DNA of 64,000 nucleotides from Pseudomonas sp. NBRC 111124 (GTDB lineage Bacteria > Pseudomonadota > Gammaproteobacteria > Pseudomonadales > Pseudomonadaceae), in NCBI RefSeq assembly GCF_001320245.1, contig NZ_BCBA01000039.1, positions 97,402 through 161,401 on the forward strand. Reading direction: 5' to 3'. The notes under the pieces were generated by a model. It did not search any database, was not told the origin of the DNA, and was given only the letters and a program-made list of their open reading frames with translations. A program made the position numbers and the translations under genes. Numbering within the stretch: the first letter of the stretch is position 1; the number at the start of each line of letters is the position of its first letter. Shown here piece by piece: positions 1 through 8,456 of the stretch.

Positions 1-1183
1 GGTTGGCGCTGACCTTGTTGCTGAACATGCCGGTGAAGGTGAACAGCATCGACAACGGGATGACCATGGCCGTGATCAGCGCGGCGCGGATATTGCCGAG
101 GAACAGAAACAGCACGGCAATCACCAGAATCGCGCCTTCGACCAGGTTCTTCTTCACCGTGGCAATGGCTTTTTCCACCAGGTTGGTGCGGTCGTAGACC
201 GTGACCGCGACCACGCCCTTGGGCAGGTTGCGGTTGATCTCGGCGAGCTTGGCCGCCACCGCCTGGGACACCGTACGGCTGTTCTCGCCGATCAGCATGA
301 ACACCGTGCCCAGTACCACTTCACGGCCGTTTTCGGTGGCCGCGCCGGAACGCAGCTCTTCGCCCAGGCCGACCTGGGCGACATGGCTGACGCGGATCGG
401 CGTGCCATCGACGCTGGAGATGACGATGTTGGCGATATCCTCGGTCGAGGCCACCTGCCCCGGTGCACGGATCAGCAGCTGCTCGCCGTTGCGCTCGATG
501 TAGCCGGCACCGACGTTGGCGTTGTTGCGCTCCAGCGCCACGATCAGGTCGTTGAGGGTAAGCTTGTAGGCCGCCAGGCGCTTGGGCTCCGGGGCAATCA
601 GGTATTGCTTGGCGTGGCCGCCGATGCTGTTGACCTCGGCGACACCGCGCACGTTGCGCAGCTGCGGCTTGATGATCCAGTCCTGGATTACCCGCAGGTC
701 GGTCGCCGTGTAGGGTGTACCGTCGTCCTTGAGCGCACCCTGCTCGGCCTCCACGGTCCACAGGAAGATTTCGCCCAGGCCCGTGGAGATTGGGCCCATA
801 CCCGCCTCGATGCCTTCGGGCAGCTGCTCGCGGGCTACCTGCAAGCGCTCGTTGACCAGTTGCCGGGCGAAGAAGAGATCGGTGCCATCATCGAAAATCA
901 CTGTCACCTGCGACAGCCCCGAGCGCGACAGCGAACGGGTCTGCTTGAGGCCCGGCAGGCCGGCCATGGCCGTCTCGATGGCGAAGGTGATGCGCTGTTC
1001 GGTCTCCAGTGGCGAATAGCCCGGCGCGGCGGTGTTGATCTGCACCTGGACGTTGGTGATATCAGGCACCGCATCGATCGGCAGCTTCTGGTAGCTGTGG
1101 ATGCCCACGGCGGCCATCAGCACCACGCCGAGCATCACTACGAGGCGCTGCTCGATGGCAAATTGGATCAGGCGTTCGAACAT
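1..1183 (-). CDS. czcA: CzcA-type heavy-metal efflux RND permease (N-terminal part, cut by window edge)
   Basis: Inner-membrane proton/metal antiporter subunit of a CzcCBA tripartite pump exporting divalent cations (Zn, Co, Cd). About 394 N-terminal residues are present; the family is about 1,040 residues, so the rest lies beyond base 1. The ATG start follows a short gap after czcB. Visible are the N-terminal MFERLIQFAIEQR and first membrane helix, the PDITNVQVQI segment typical of the heavy-metal RND branch, a periplasmic porter domain, and re-entry into the membrane near residues 350-394. Third gene of a czcC-czcB-czcA operon read leftwards. The cation specificity cannot be read from this fragment. 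Confidence 0.93.
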   Translation of the reverse strand, partial: MFERLIQFAIEQRLVVMLGVVLMAAVGIHSYQKLPIDAVPDITNVQVQINTAAPGYSPLETEQRITFAIETAMAGLPGLKQTRSLSRSGLSQVTVIFDDGTDLFFARQLVNERLQVAREQLPEGIEAGMGPISTGLGEIFLWTVEAEQGALKDDGTPYTATDLRVIQDWIIKPQLRNVRGVAEVNSIGGHAKQYLIAPEPKRLAAYKLTLNDLIVALERNNANVGAGYIERNGEQLLIRAPGQVASTEDIANIVISSVDGTPIRVSHVAQVGLGEELRSGAATENGREVVLGTVFMLIGENSRTVSQAVAAKLAEINRNLPKGVVAVTVYDRTNLVEKAIATVKKNLVEGAILVIAVLFLFLGNIRAALITAMVIPLSMLFTFTGMFSNKVSAN

Positions 1184-1199
1184 GCAAGCGTCCCCGCGA

Positions 1200-2396
1200 T
1201 CAATGGCTGTGCTCGGCAGAAGCCTTGCCGAGCTCGGACTTGAGGACAAAGCTGCCAGCGGCAGCCACCTGGGTGCCGGCCGCCAGGCCTGCGGTGATCT
1301 CTACCTGGCCAGCATCGCGGCGGCCGGTCTTGACCGGGCGAGCCTCGAAACCTTCGTCGGTGCGGGCGAACACCACCGTCTGCTCCTCCCAGTTCTGCAA
1401 AGCGCTCTCGGGCACCACCACGGCGGCATTGAAGCGCTCGACATTGACCGCGACGCTGACAAACAGCCCGGGGCGCCACGCACCGTTGGGGTTGGCCAAG
1501 GTGGCGCGTACGGTGGCGGCGCGGTTCTGCTCACCGAGCAGGCTGCCGACGTAGTTGATCTTGCCTTCAACTTCGGCGCCCAGGTCCGGCGCGCTGACGG
1601 TCACGCTGCGCCCGGTGGTAACACGGACCAGGTCACGCGGTGCGACAGCGAAAGTGGCCCAGACCCGGCTGAGGTCGGACAGGGTAAAGGCATTGCTGGT
1701 CTCGTCGACCACTTCGCCCACGGTCAGGTGTTTTTCCACCACCACGGCATCGAACGGGGCGCGTAATTCGTAGCGGTTACCGGCACCTGCCGGGCCCACA
1801 GCGGCCACTTTCTGCCGGGCATTGGCCAGGGCGATCTCGGCCTCTTGCAAGGCCTGGCGCGCCTGCAGGTAATCCTGCTCAGCGCTGATACGTTCCTGCC
1901 ACAGTTGCTGCTCGCGCTGGAAGGTCAGGCGCGCCAGCTCAAGTCGACGCTGGGCGGCCTGCTGTTCGCTGCGCAGGTCGGAAATCTGCTGGCTGGCGAT
2001 CACCGCCAACACCTGGCCGCGTTTGACCGCCTGGCCAAGCTCGGCCTGCACCGCCTCGACCACCCCCGGCACCCGCGGCACTACATGGGCCGTGCGATCT
2101 TCGTCGAAACGGATCTCGCCGGGGAAACTGATGGCGGTGCCCAGTTCACGCGGGGCGGCGGCGGCAAGCTGGATGCCCGCCGACTCGATCTGGGCGACCG
2201 AAAGGTGCAGTGCGCCTTCCTTTTCCTGATGCTGTTCGCCGGCCTCTTCATCGTGGCCGTGGCTGTCTTCGCCATGGTCGTCATGGCGTGTCTCGCTTTT
2301 ATTGGCCTGGCCAAGGTTGCCGGTCCAGGCCAGGCCACCCATGCCGAGGGCGCCAATGGCAACGGCCAGCAGCGCGAGTTTGCGGGGGTTAGTCAT
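1200..2396 (-). CDS. czcB: CzcB-type RND periplasmic adaptor (membrane fusion protein)
   Basis: Periplasmic adaptor linking the CzcA permease to the CzcC channel. 398 residues. A hydrophobic N-terminal anchor/signal (about residues 7-25) is followed by a His/Asp/Glu-rich stretch (about residues 37-60) typical of CzcB proteins and presumably metal-binding. Then come barrel-sandwich (lipoyl-like) halves flanking an alpha-helical hairpin rich in Gln/Arg/Glu (about 130-200), and beta-barrel domains. The C-terminus ends in a short His-rich tail. The start is supported by GGAG nine bases upstream. It overlaps the end of czcC by 8 bases, so translation is probably coupled. Confidence 0.93.
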   Translation of the reverse strand: MTNPRKLALLAVAIGALGMGGLAWTGNLGQANKSETRHDDHGEDSHGHDEEAGEQHQEKEGALHLSVAQIESAGIQLAAAAPRELGTAISFPGEIRFDEDRTAHVVPRVPGVVEAVQAELGQAVKRGQVLAVIASQQISDLRSEQQAAQRRLELARLTFQREQQLWQERISAEQDYLQARQALQEAEIALANARQKVAAVGPAGAGNRYELRAPFDAVVVEKHLTVGEVVDETSNAFTLSDLSRVWATFAVAPRDLVRVTTGRSVTVSAPDLGAEVEGKINYVGSLLGEQNRAATVRATLANPNGAWRPGLFVSVAVNVERFNAAVVVPESALQNWEEQTVVFARTDEGFEARPVKTGRRDAGQVEITAGLAAGTQVAAAGSFVLKSELGKASAEHSH

Positions 2397-3642
2397 TGTT
2401 GCTCCTGCTGCTCGAATGTTTGCTCACACCCTCCAGGTCGCCGTAGATCCGCTCGACCTGTGCCCGTGCATCCGTTGCTGAGGCCAGAGCCTCGAGATAC
2501 AGCCCGCGTGCATCGATCAAGGTGCGCTGGGCATCGAGCACGTCGAGGAAGGCGAACTTGCCCATCTCGAAGCCTCGGGTGGCGGTGTCCACGGCCTGCT
2601 GCGCCGACGGCAGGATGGTGCGGTCGTAGGCCTGCACCTCCTGCATTGCCGTGCGCCACTGATCGACGGCGCTGCGGGTTTCGCTGCGCAGGCGCAGTTC
2701 GACCGCGTTGCGCAGATCACGGGCCTGGTCGGCGCGGCGTGCGGCGGCCAGGACGTTGCCCTGGTTGCGGTCGAACAACGGCAAGGGCATCGACAAGCCG
2801 ACCACGTTGACCCGTTCGCGGTCTTCGCGGCTGTACTGGCTGCCGACGCTCACGGTGAGGTTGGGAATACGCAGGGCCTTTTCCGCGCCCAGCGACGCTT
2901 CGCCGCGCTCGACCTGAGCGGCTGCCAGGCGCCATTCGACGGTCTGTTCGACCTGGTTGAGCAAAGTGTCGGCTGAAGGGGCCTGGCCGGGTGACAGGTT
3001 GCTCGTGGGCAGCTGGTCGAAGGCCGCCAGCGGGCTACCGGTCAACCGCGCCAGCGCCTGGTAGGCCACCGTGCGCTGGGTGGCGGCGCGACGCTGCTCG
3101 GCCTGGGCCTGGGCCAGCTGCACCTGGGCGCGGGTGGCTTCCACCGGCGATGACTGGCCGGCGCTGACCCGGCCCTGTACCACCCGCAAGCCGCGTTCGG
3201 TCAGCGTCTGCGACTGCTGCGCCAGTTCCACGGCTGTCTGTGCGCGCAGGGCAGCGTGATACGCCTGGACTACATCCGCGCGCAGACCATTGCGCTGGCG
3301 CTCGAGGTCCAGCTGGGCAATCGCCTGGCCGACGCCAGCAAGCGCGATGCGCGAACCGCGCTTGCCGCCCAGCTCCAGTGGCTGGCTGAGGGTCACGGTA
3401 CTGGTGCTGGTATCGCGGCGGGTGTCTTCCATTTCCCAGGCCAGTTCCGGGTTGGGGATCAACCCGGCCTGGCGCCGCTCGCCTTCGGCGATGCCGATTT
3501 CGCGACCGGCTGCGGCCAAATCAGGGTTGTTGGCAAACGCGGCGCTCAGCGCCTCGGGCAGGCTCATGCCTTGCCCGGCCTGAGCGCTGGCGGTAGCCGC
3601 CAGCAACAGGCTGAGCAAGGCGATCTTGCGGGGGGTGGGCAC
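2389..3642 (-). CDS. czcC: CzcC-type outer-membrane channel of the RND metal pump
   Basis: TolC-fold outer-membrane efflux protein, 417 residues, near the usual CzcC length. It has a signal peptide (about residues 1-22, ending ASAQAGQG), then two OEP repeats with long heptad-rich helices and the typical SQPLELGGKR and SMPLPLFDRNQG segments. The start codon is GTG; no ATG is suitably placed. First gene of the leftward czcCBA operon. A palindromic box 74-89 bases upstream of the start suggests control by a metal-responsive OmpR-type regulator, which is not in this window. Confidence 0.92.
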   Translation of the reverse strand: MPTPRKIALLSLLLAATASAQAGQGMSLPEALSAAFANNPDLAAAGREIGIAEGERRQAGLIPNPELAWEMEDTRRDTSTSTVTLSQPLELGGKRGSRIALAGVGQAIAQLDLERQRNGLRADVVQAYHAALRAQTAVELAQQSQTLTERGLRVVQGRVSAGQSSPVEATRAQVQLAQAQAEQRRAATQRTVAYQALARLTGSPLAAFDQLPTSNLSPGQAPSADTLLNQVEQTVEWRLAAAQVERGEASLGAEKALRIPNLTVSVGSQYSREDRERVNVVGLSMPLPLFDRNQGNVLAAARRADQARDLRNAVELRLRSETRSAVDQWRTAMQEVQAYDRTILPSAQQAVDTATRGFEMGKFAFLDVLDAQRTLIDARGLYLEALASATDARAQVERIYGDLEGVSKHSSSRSNND

Positions 3643-3715
3643 TTCGGGCGTCCTCGTCGGCGTGCGTTGGCGAGGAACTGTAAGGAGGGGCTGTTATCGG
3701 GGTGGTGGCGTGAAA

Positions 3716-3731
3716 ATTACAATTCTGTAAT
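3716..3731. promoter_or_regulatory. Palindromic operator-like box between czcC and aroQ
   Basis: The sequence attacaattctgtaat has exact 6-bp inverted arms (attaca/tgtaat) around a 4-base spacer. It lies in the 207-bp gap between the divergent czcC and aroQ genes, much nearer czcC. The dyad resembles boxes bound by CopR/CzcR/PcoR-type OmpR-family regulators upstream of metal-resistance operons. Assignment to a regulator is inference. Confidence 0.55.
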
Positions 3732-3849
3732 CGGCCTGCGGCGTAAACAAGTCCGATAATCGCCCACTTTGCCCCCCTGCGACACCCGATCCAATTGACT
3801 GAATTAACCACCCGGTACAAACATAGAGGCATTCAACAACAACAAAGCG

Positions 3850-4308
3850 ATGCCCGTCATGACGCCCCTTATTCTCGTGCTCAACGGCCCCAACCTGAAC
3901 ATGCTGGGGACCCGCGAACCCGCCCAGTATGGCCGGGAAACCCTTGCCGACCTGGCCCAGGGTTGCGCCGACACTGCCCATGCCCACGGTTTGGAAATCG
4001 AGTTCCGCCAGACCAATCACGAAGGCGAACTGATCGACTGGATCCACGCCGCCCGTGGCCGCTGCAGCGGTATCGTGATCAACCCCGGTGCCTGGACCCA
4101 CACCTCGGTGGCCATCCGCGATGCCCTGGTGGCCAGCGAACTGCCGGTTATTGAAGTGCACCTGTCCAACGTGCACAAGCGCGAACCGTTCCGCCACCTG
4201 TCGTTCGTTTCGTCAATCGCCGTGGGCGTGATCTGCGGTTTGGGCAGCCACGGCTACCGCATGGCCCTGAGCCACTTCGCCGAGCTGCTCCAGGAGCCGC
4301 GCGCATGA
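3850..4308 (+). CDS. aroQ: Type II 3-dehydroquinate dehydratase
   Basis: Cytosolic enzyme converting 3-dehydroquinate to 3-dehydroshikimate. 152 residues, the normal type II length. It shows the nucleotide-fold start LILVLNGPNLNMLGTREP, the catalytic Tyr in the following flexible loop (QYGRETL), the NPGAWTHTS anion-binding segment and the EVHLSNVHKREPFR segment carrying the conserved His/Arg. An in-frame ATG three codons later is an equally good start; neither has a strong ribosome site. The gene overlaps the downstream dehydrogenase by 4 bases. This pairing suggests a catabolic or auxiliary copy for quinate/shikimate use rather than the housekeeping one. Confidence 0.95.
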   Translation: MPVMTPLILVLNGPNLNMLGTREPAQYGRETLADLAQGCADTAHAHGLEIEFRQTNHEGELIDWIHAARGRCSGIVINPGAWTHTSVAIRDALVASELPVIEVHLSNVHKREPFRHLSFVSSIAVGVICGLGSHGYRMALSHFAELLQEPRA

Positions 4309-5153
4309 ACCAGCCCGCCATCCTTGCCGGCCTGATCGGCCGTGGCATCCAGCTGTCGCGCACCCCTGCCCTGCACGAGCACGAAGGCGACGCCCAGCAC
4401 ATGCGCTATCTGTACCGCCTGATCGACGCCGACCAGCTCAAGCTCGAAGACAGTGCCCTGGCACAACTGCTCGATGCCGCCCAGCACACCGGTTTTACCG
4501 GGCTCAACATCACCTATCCGTTCAAGCAGGCGATCCTCCCGCTGCTCGATGAGCTGTCGGACGAGGCACGCGGCATTGGCGCGGTGAACACCGTTGTGCT
4601 CAAGGACGGCAAACGTGTGGGTCACAACACCGACTGCCTGGGCTTCGCCGAAGGCCTGCGCCGTGGCCTCCCGGATGTGTCACGCCGGCGCGTGGTGCAG
4701 ATGGGCGCTGGCGGCGCCGGCTCGGCGGTGGCCCATGCACTTCTGAGCGAAGGTGTGGAGCAACTGGTGCTGTTCGAAGTGGATGCGGCGCGCGCGCAGG
4801 CGTTGGTCGACAACCTCAACGGCCATTTCGGCGCAGGCCGGGCGGTGCTGGGCAAGGAACTTGCGGTGGAAGTGGCCGAGGCTGATGGATTGGTCAATAC
4901 CACGCCGGTCGGCATGGCCAAATTGCCAGGTACGCCACTGCCGGTGGAGCTGTTGCATCCACGTTTGTGGGTGGCTGAGATCATCTATTTCCCGCTGGAG
5001 ACCGAACTGCTGAAAGCAGCACGAGCGTTGGGTTGCCGCACGCTCGATGGCAGCAACATGGCGGTGTTCCAGGCCGTGAAGGCGTTCGAGCTGTTCAGTG
5101 GCAAACAGGCGGATGCCGAACGGATGCAGGCGCATTTCGCCAGTTTCTCCTGA
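4305..5153 (+). CDS. Shikimate/quinate 5-dehydrogenase family protein (AroE paralogue, QsuD-like)
   Basis: NAD(P)-dependent oxidoreductase expected to interconvert shikimate (or quinate) and the 3-dehydro acid. 282 residues. Near the N-terminus the substrate loop reads LSRTP rather than the SxSP of housekeeping AroE, as in quinate/shikimate-catabolic enzymes. The catalytic Lys is in NITYPFKQ, the conserved Asp in NTDCLGF, and the Rossmann glycine motif is GAGGAGSA. The ATGA overlap with aroQ indicates coupled translation. Substrate and cofactor preference are inferred from the motif and from aroQ as neighbour. Confidence 0.85.
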   Translation: MNQPAILAGLIGRGIQLSRTPALHEHEGDAQHMRYLYRLIDADQLKLEDSALAQLLDAAQHTGFTGLNITYPFKQAILPLLDELSDEARGIGAVNTVVLKDGKRVGHNTDCLGFAEGLRRGLPDVSRRRVVQMGAGGAGSAVAHALLSEGVEQLVLFEVDAARAQALVDNLNGHFGAGRAVLGKELAVEVAEADGLVNTTPVGMAKLPGTPLPVELLHPRLWVAEIIYFPLETELLKAARALGCRTLDGSNMAVFQAVKAFELFSGKQADAERMQAHFASFS

Positions 5154-5167
5154 CAGGCCGCGCCGCC

Positions 5168-5254
5168 TTCTTCGCGGGCACGCCCGCTCCCACAGGAAAA
5201 CCACAGGTCTCGAGCTTCGTGGTGATCCTGTGGGAGCGGGCGCGCCCACGAAGG
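5168..5254. repeat. Inverted pair of REP elements
   Basis: Two oppositely oriented copies of a P. putida-type REP: ttcgcgggcacgcccgctcc..cacagg (5168-5196) and cctgtgggagcgggcgcgcc..cgaagg (5227-5254), separated by 30 bases. Each copy is itself a small stem (gcgggc/gcccgc). The pair sits between converging gene ends, as BIME-like REP pairs usually do. Confidence 0.8.
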
Positions 5255-5266
5255 GGCCAACACGGT

Positions 5267-5806
5267 CTACCCTTTCTCATCCAGCAACGCCTTGATCACA
5301 TTTTCCTGCCCGGCATAATCACCCTCACCGAAGTGCACATGCCGCACTTGCCCGTGGCGATCGACAAAGTAATGCGCCGGCCAGAACTGGTTACCCCAGG
5401 CATTCCACACCTGATAGTCGTTATCCACCGCCACCGGATACGCGATACCCAGGCTGGCCACCTTACTCTTCAGCTGCCCCACATCATGCTCGTAGTCGTA
5501 TTCCGGCGTGTGCACGCCTATCACCACCAGCCCCTGGTCGGCATAGCGCCGCGCCCAGTCGTTGACGTGCGGCAGGCTGCGCTGGCAGTTGATGCAGTCC
5601 CAGGTCCAGAAGTCCACCAGCACCACCTTGCCCTTGAGCGCCTGGGTATCGAGCGGCGCCGAGTTGAGCCACTGGCTGGCCCCGGCCAGCGACGGCATGG
5701 CGCCGTAGTTGTCGCGAGCCATCAGTTGCCCTCCAGCGAGACCCATGCCAATTAGCGCCAGGGCCACGCCACCTGCTTTCAGCAGCCATCGGCGATCAGT
5801 TGTCAT
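5267..5806 (-). CDS. Membrane-anchored thioredoxin-like (redoxin) protein
   Basis: Predicted periplasm-facing thiol-disulfide protein of 179 residues. The start chosen (MTTDRRWLLKAGG) gives an N-terminal twin-Arg plus hydrophobic segment (about residues 5-27), consistent with export; an upstream in-frame ATG would add 36 non-conserved residues running into the next gene. The thioredoxin fold carries a Cys-Ile-Asn-Cys active site in FWTWDCINCQRSLPHV, as in the C-terminal domain of DipZ-like redoxins. It overlaps the upstream DUF2790 gene by 11 bases, so they are probably co-transcribed. Exact substrate unknown. Confidence 0.85.
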   Translation of the reverse strand: MTTDRRWLLKAGGVALALIGMGLAGGQLMARDNYGAMPSLAGASQWLNSAPLDTQALKGKVVLVDFWTWDCINCQRSLPHVNDWARRYADQGLVVIGVHTPEYDYEHDVGQLKSKVASLGIAYPVAVDNDYQVWNAWGNQFWPAHYFVDRHGQVRHVHFGEGDYAGQENVIKALLDEKG

Positions 5807-6071
5807 GGCAACCGCTCGTGGCGTAGCTGCGGTATTCAACGCTTTGCTGCTGGCCTGTGGAGTCGAGGTAGTCCATGCGCGTATTGATCGGGCCACAGGC
5901 AAGGCGCTGCTCATCTTTGACCGACAGCACTTTCTTCACATCCAGGTGATCGCCGTAGCGGTACTGCATGACACTCGCGTCGTTCATCGAGGTGGAGCTG
6001 GCGTTGGCGGCAACGGCACCGAAGCTGAGCACGGCGAACAGGCTGGCGCTGGCGATAGTCTTGAAGTTCAT
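5796..6071 (-). CDS. DUF2790 small secreted protein
   Basis: 91-residue exported protein of unknown function, a family largely confined to pseudomonads. Signal peptide MNFKTIASASLFAVLSFGAVAANA, then a short mature domain with the typical RYGDHLDVKKVLS and RMDYLDSTGQ segments and two Cys. The start is fixed by AAAGGAG 7 bases upstream of the ATG. Members are often near metal or stress genes, but no biochemical role is established. First gene of a two-gene leftward unit with the redoxin. Confidence 0.85.
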   Translation of the reverse strand: MNFKTIASASLFAVLSFGAVAANASSTSMNDASVMQYRYGDHLDVKKVLSVKDEQRLACGPINTRMDYLDSTGQQQSVEYRSYATSGCHDN

Positions 6072-6190
6072 GGCGTCTCTCCTTTGCAACACTTTTCAGG
6101 AATGGGGATCACTGCTCCCCGGTTGAGAGCCATTTCACGCCTGCCAGGTATCTCCCATGTGTCGCCACGGCCTGTGATCTGCTTCTTCCT

Positions 6191-6217
6191 GTATCTGTAG
6201 CCAAGGCAGATACACTG
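6191..6217. promoter_or_regulatory. Candidate response-regulator site upstream of the two-component genes
   Basis: gtatctgtag followed eight bases later by gatacactg, about 80-100 bases upstream of the response-regulator start. The 10-mer gtatctgtag recurs as its reverse complement (ctacagatac) upstream of the haem-protein gene at 8397-8406. A site shared between regulator and target promoters is the pattern expected of autoregulation. No binding data exist; this is inference from sequence repetition. Confidence 0.4.
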
Positions 6218-6294
6218 CAATACAAAACCCCACAGGCAAGCCACTACGCGCTCGGTACACTGCGTCCACTCCCCCTTAGAACAGGAACCTGCGA

Positions 6295-7035
6295 ATGGAA
6301 CATGTCGATCACATCCTGATCGTTGACGATGACCGTGAGATCCGCGAGCTGGTCGGCAACTACCTGAAAAAAAACGGCTTGCGCACCAGCATCGTCGGCG
6401 ATGGTCGGCAGATGCGCGCCTTCCTCGAAGCCAACAGTGTCGACCTGGTCGTGCTTGACATCATGATGCCCGGCGACGACGGCCTGCTGCTTTGCCGCGA
6501 ACTGCGAGCCGGCAAGCACCGCAATACGCCGGTATTGATGCTGACGGCGCGCAACGACGAGACCGACCGTATCATCGGCCTGGAAATGGGCGCCGACGAC
6601 TACCTCACCAAGCCATTCTCCGCCCGCGAACTGCTGGCCCGCATCAATGCCGTGCTACGCCGCACGCGCATGCTACCGCCGAACCTGACCATCAGCGAAA
6701 GCAGCCGTCTGCTCGCCTTCGGCCAATGGCGCCTGGACACCACCGCTCGCCATCTGCTTGACAGCGAAGGCACCCTGGTGGCCCTAAGCGGTGCCGAATA
6801 CCGCCTGCTGCGGGTGTTCCTCGACCATCCGCAACGGGTACTCAGCCGCGAGCAGCTGCTGAACCTGACCCAGGGCCGCGAGGCCGACATCTTCGACCGC
6901 TCCATCGACCTGCTGGTCAGCCGCCTGCGCCAGCGCCTGGGTGACGATGCCCGTGAGCCAAGCTGCATCAAGACCGTGCGCAGTGAAGGCTATGTGTTCT
7001 CGCTTGCCGTGCAACTGCTCGAGTCGCCGTCATGA
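6295..7035 (+). CDS. OmpR-family response regulator
   Basis: DNA-binding regulator of a two-component system, 246 residues. The receiver domain (about residues 6-118) has the acidic pair in IVDDDRE, the phosphoacceptor Asp55 in LVVLDIMMPG, and the conserved Thr and Lys in LMLTAR and YLTKPF. The C-terminal winged helix (about 145-240) carries SGAEYRLLRVFL and the RSIDLLVSRLRQRLGD recognition region. It overlaps the downstream kinase by 4 bases (ATGA). Context suggests it controls the haem-protein/DoxX unit and perhaps the hvf genes; the signal is unknown. Confidence 0.95.
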   Translation: MEHVDHILIVDDDREIRELVGNYLKKNGLRTSIVGDGRQMRAFLEANSVDLVVLDIMMPGDDGLLLCRELRAGKHRNTPVLMLTARNDETDRIIGLEMGADDYLTKPFSARELLARINAVLRRTRMLPPNLTISESSRLLAFGQWRLDTTARHLLDSEGTLVALSGAEYRLLRVFLDHPQRVLSREQLLNLTQGREADIFDRSIDLLVSRLRQRLGDDAREPSCIKTVRSEGYVFSLAVQLLESPS

Positions 7036-8315
7036 AGTGGCCGCGCACCCTCACCTCACGCCTGGCACTCATCTTCTTCACCGGGCTGGTGCTGGCCTAT
7101 GGTTTGTCATTCAGCTTGCAAGCCTATGAGCGCTATGTCAGCAGCCGCTCGATGATGCTCAGCAATCTGGAGCTGGACGTTGCTACCTCGGTGGCCATCC
7201 TCGACCGCCTGCCCGCAGCCGAGCGGGCCGCCTGGCTGCCGCGACTGGAGCGACGCACCTATCGCTACCGGTTGGACGAAGGCCTGACGGGTGAAGCAAT
7301 GCCAAGCGTCGACCCGCCCATGGCTGCCGAATCGATCGTCAAGGCCATTGGCAACCACTACCGCCTCAGCTTCCAGGAAATTCCCGGCCCGAACGCGCAC
7401 TTCCAGGCCCATCTGCGCCTGGCCGATGGTGCGCCGCTGACCATCGATGTCACGCCGGCCCCCGTCCCGGTGGCGCGCTGGCTACCGCTGGTCTTGCTGA
7501 TTCAGCTGGGCGTTTTACTGTTCTGCACCTGGCTCGCCGTACGCTTGGCCATCGGCCCGCTGACTCGCCTGGCCCAGGCCGTGGACAACCTGGACCCGGA
7601 CAAGCCCGGCGTGCTGCTGGACGAAAGCGGCCCGCGCGAGGTCAAGTACGCCGCCGTGGCGTTCAACGCCTTGCAGGCACGCATTGCGGCCTACCTGAAA
7701 GAACGCATGCAGTTGCTTGCAGCCATTTCTCACGACCTGCAAACACCGATCACGCGCATGAAACTGCGTGTCGAGGTAATGGATGAAGGCGTCGAGAAAG
7801 ACAAGCTCTGGCATGACCTCGACGCCATGGAGCACCTGGTCCGCGAGGGCGTGGCCTACGCCCGCAGCATGGACATCAATACCGAGGCGCCCTGCCGGAT
7901 CAACCTCGACGCCTTCATCGACAGCGTTGTGTTCGACTACCAGGACAGCGGCGCCCAGGTCGAGCGCCACGGCAATACCGGCAGCCTGCTGGAAACCCGC
8001 CCACACGCGTTGCGCAGGGTGCTGGTGAACCTGGTGGACAATGCCCTGAAGTTTGCCGGCAAGGCGCAGCTTGAGGTCAGCCGTGAGCGGGGCAAAACGT
8101 TGATTCGGGTGCTTGATGAAGGCCCGGGGATCCCTGTCGATGAGCTGGACGCAGTACTCAAACCGTTCTACCGGGTAGAGAGTTCCCGCAATCGCAGCAC
8201 CGGCGGTACCGGCCTTGGCCTGGCCATTGCCCAGCAACTGACCCAGGCCATGGGCGGCAGGTTGACTTTGAGCAACCGAAAAAGCGGCGGGCTGTGCGCC
8301 CAGGTCGAGCTGTAA
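7032..8315 (+). CDS. Sensor histidine kinase (EnvZ-like)
   Basis: Inner-membrane kinase partner of the preceding regulator, 427 residues. First membrane helix about residues 10-30, a periplasmic sensor loop of about 120 residues, second helix about 150-175, then a HAMP segment. The dimerisation/phosphoacceptor motif ISHDLQTPITRMKLR carries His234. The ATPase domain has NLVDNALKF (N box), DEGPGIP (G1) and GTGLGLAI (G2). The small periplasmic loop has no obvious metal-binding cluster, so the ligand cannot be guessed. A separate haem-protein gene follows after 141 bases. Confidence 0.95.
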   Translation: MKWPRTLTSRLALIFFTGLVLAYGLSFSLQAYERYVSSRSMMLSNLELDVATSVAILDRLPAAERAAWLPRLERRTYRYRLDEGLTGEAMPSVDPPMAAESIVKAIGNHYRLSFQEIPGPNAHFQAHLRLADGAPLTIDVTPAPVPVARWLPLVLLIQLGVLLFCTWLAVRLAIGPLTRLAQAVDNLDPDKPGVLLDESGPREVKYAAVAFNALQARIAAYLKERMQLLAAISHDLQTPITRMKLRVEVMDEGVEKDKLWHDLDAMEHLVREGVAYARSMDINTEAPCRINLDAFIDSVVFDYQDSGAQVERHGNTGSLLETRPHALRRVLVNLVDNALKFAGKAQLEVSRERGKTLIRVLDEGPGIPVDELDAVLKPFYRVESSRNRSTGGTGLGLAIAQQLTQAMGGRLTLSNRKSGGLCAQVEL

Positions 8316-8359
8316 CGACAGACGGGGCGGCCCGCGCGGACCGCCTACAGCTTTGGTGG

Positions 8360-8406
8360 CTACAGTCCGATACACAAAGCCGTTTACACCGACACACTAC
8401 AGATAC
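8360..8406. promoter_or_regulatory. Candidate regulatory repeats upstream of the haem-protein gene
   Basis: ctacagtccgatacac (8360-8375) and ctacagatac (8397-8406) lie 50-100 bases upstream of the YedZ-like gene start. They share the ctacag and gatac cores with the element upstream of the adjacent response-regulator gene. This fits OmpR-type regulator binding to both promoters but is not proven. Confidence 0.4.
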
Positions 8407-8456
8407 CCACTCCCCGCACACTCCCGGTCACAACGACACTCCGGGAGACCTTAGAC

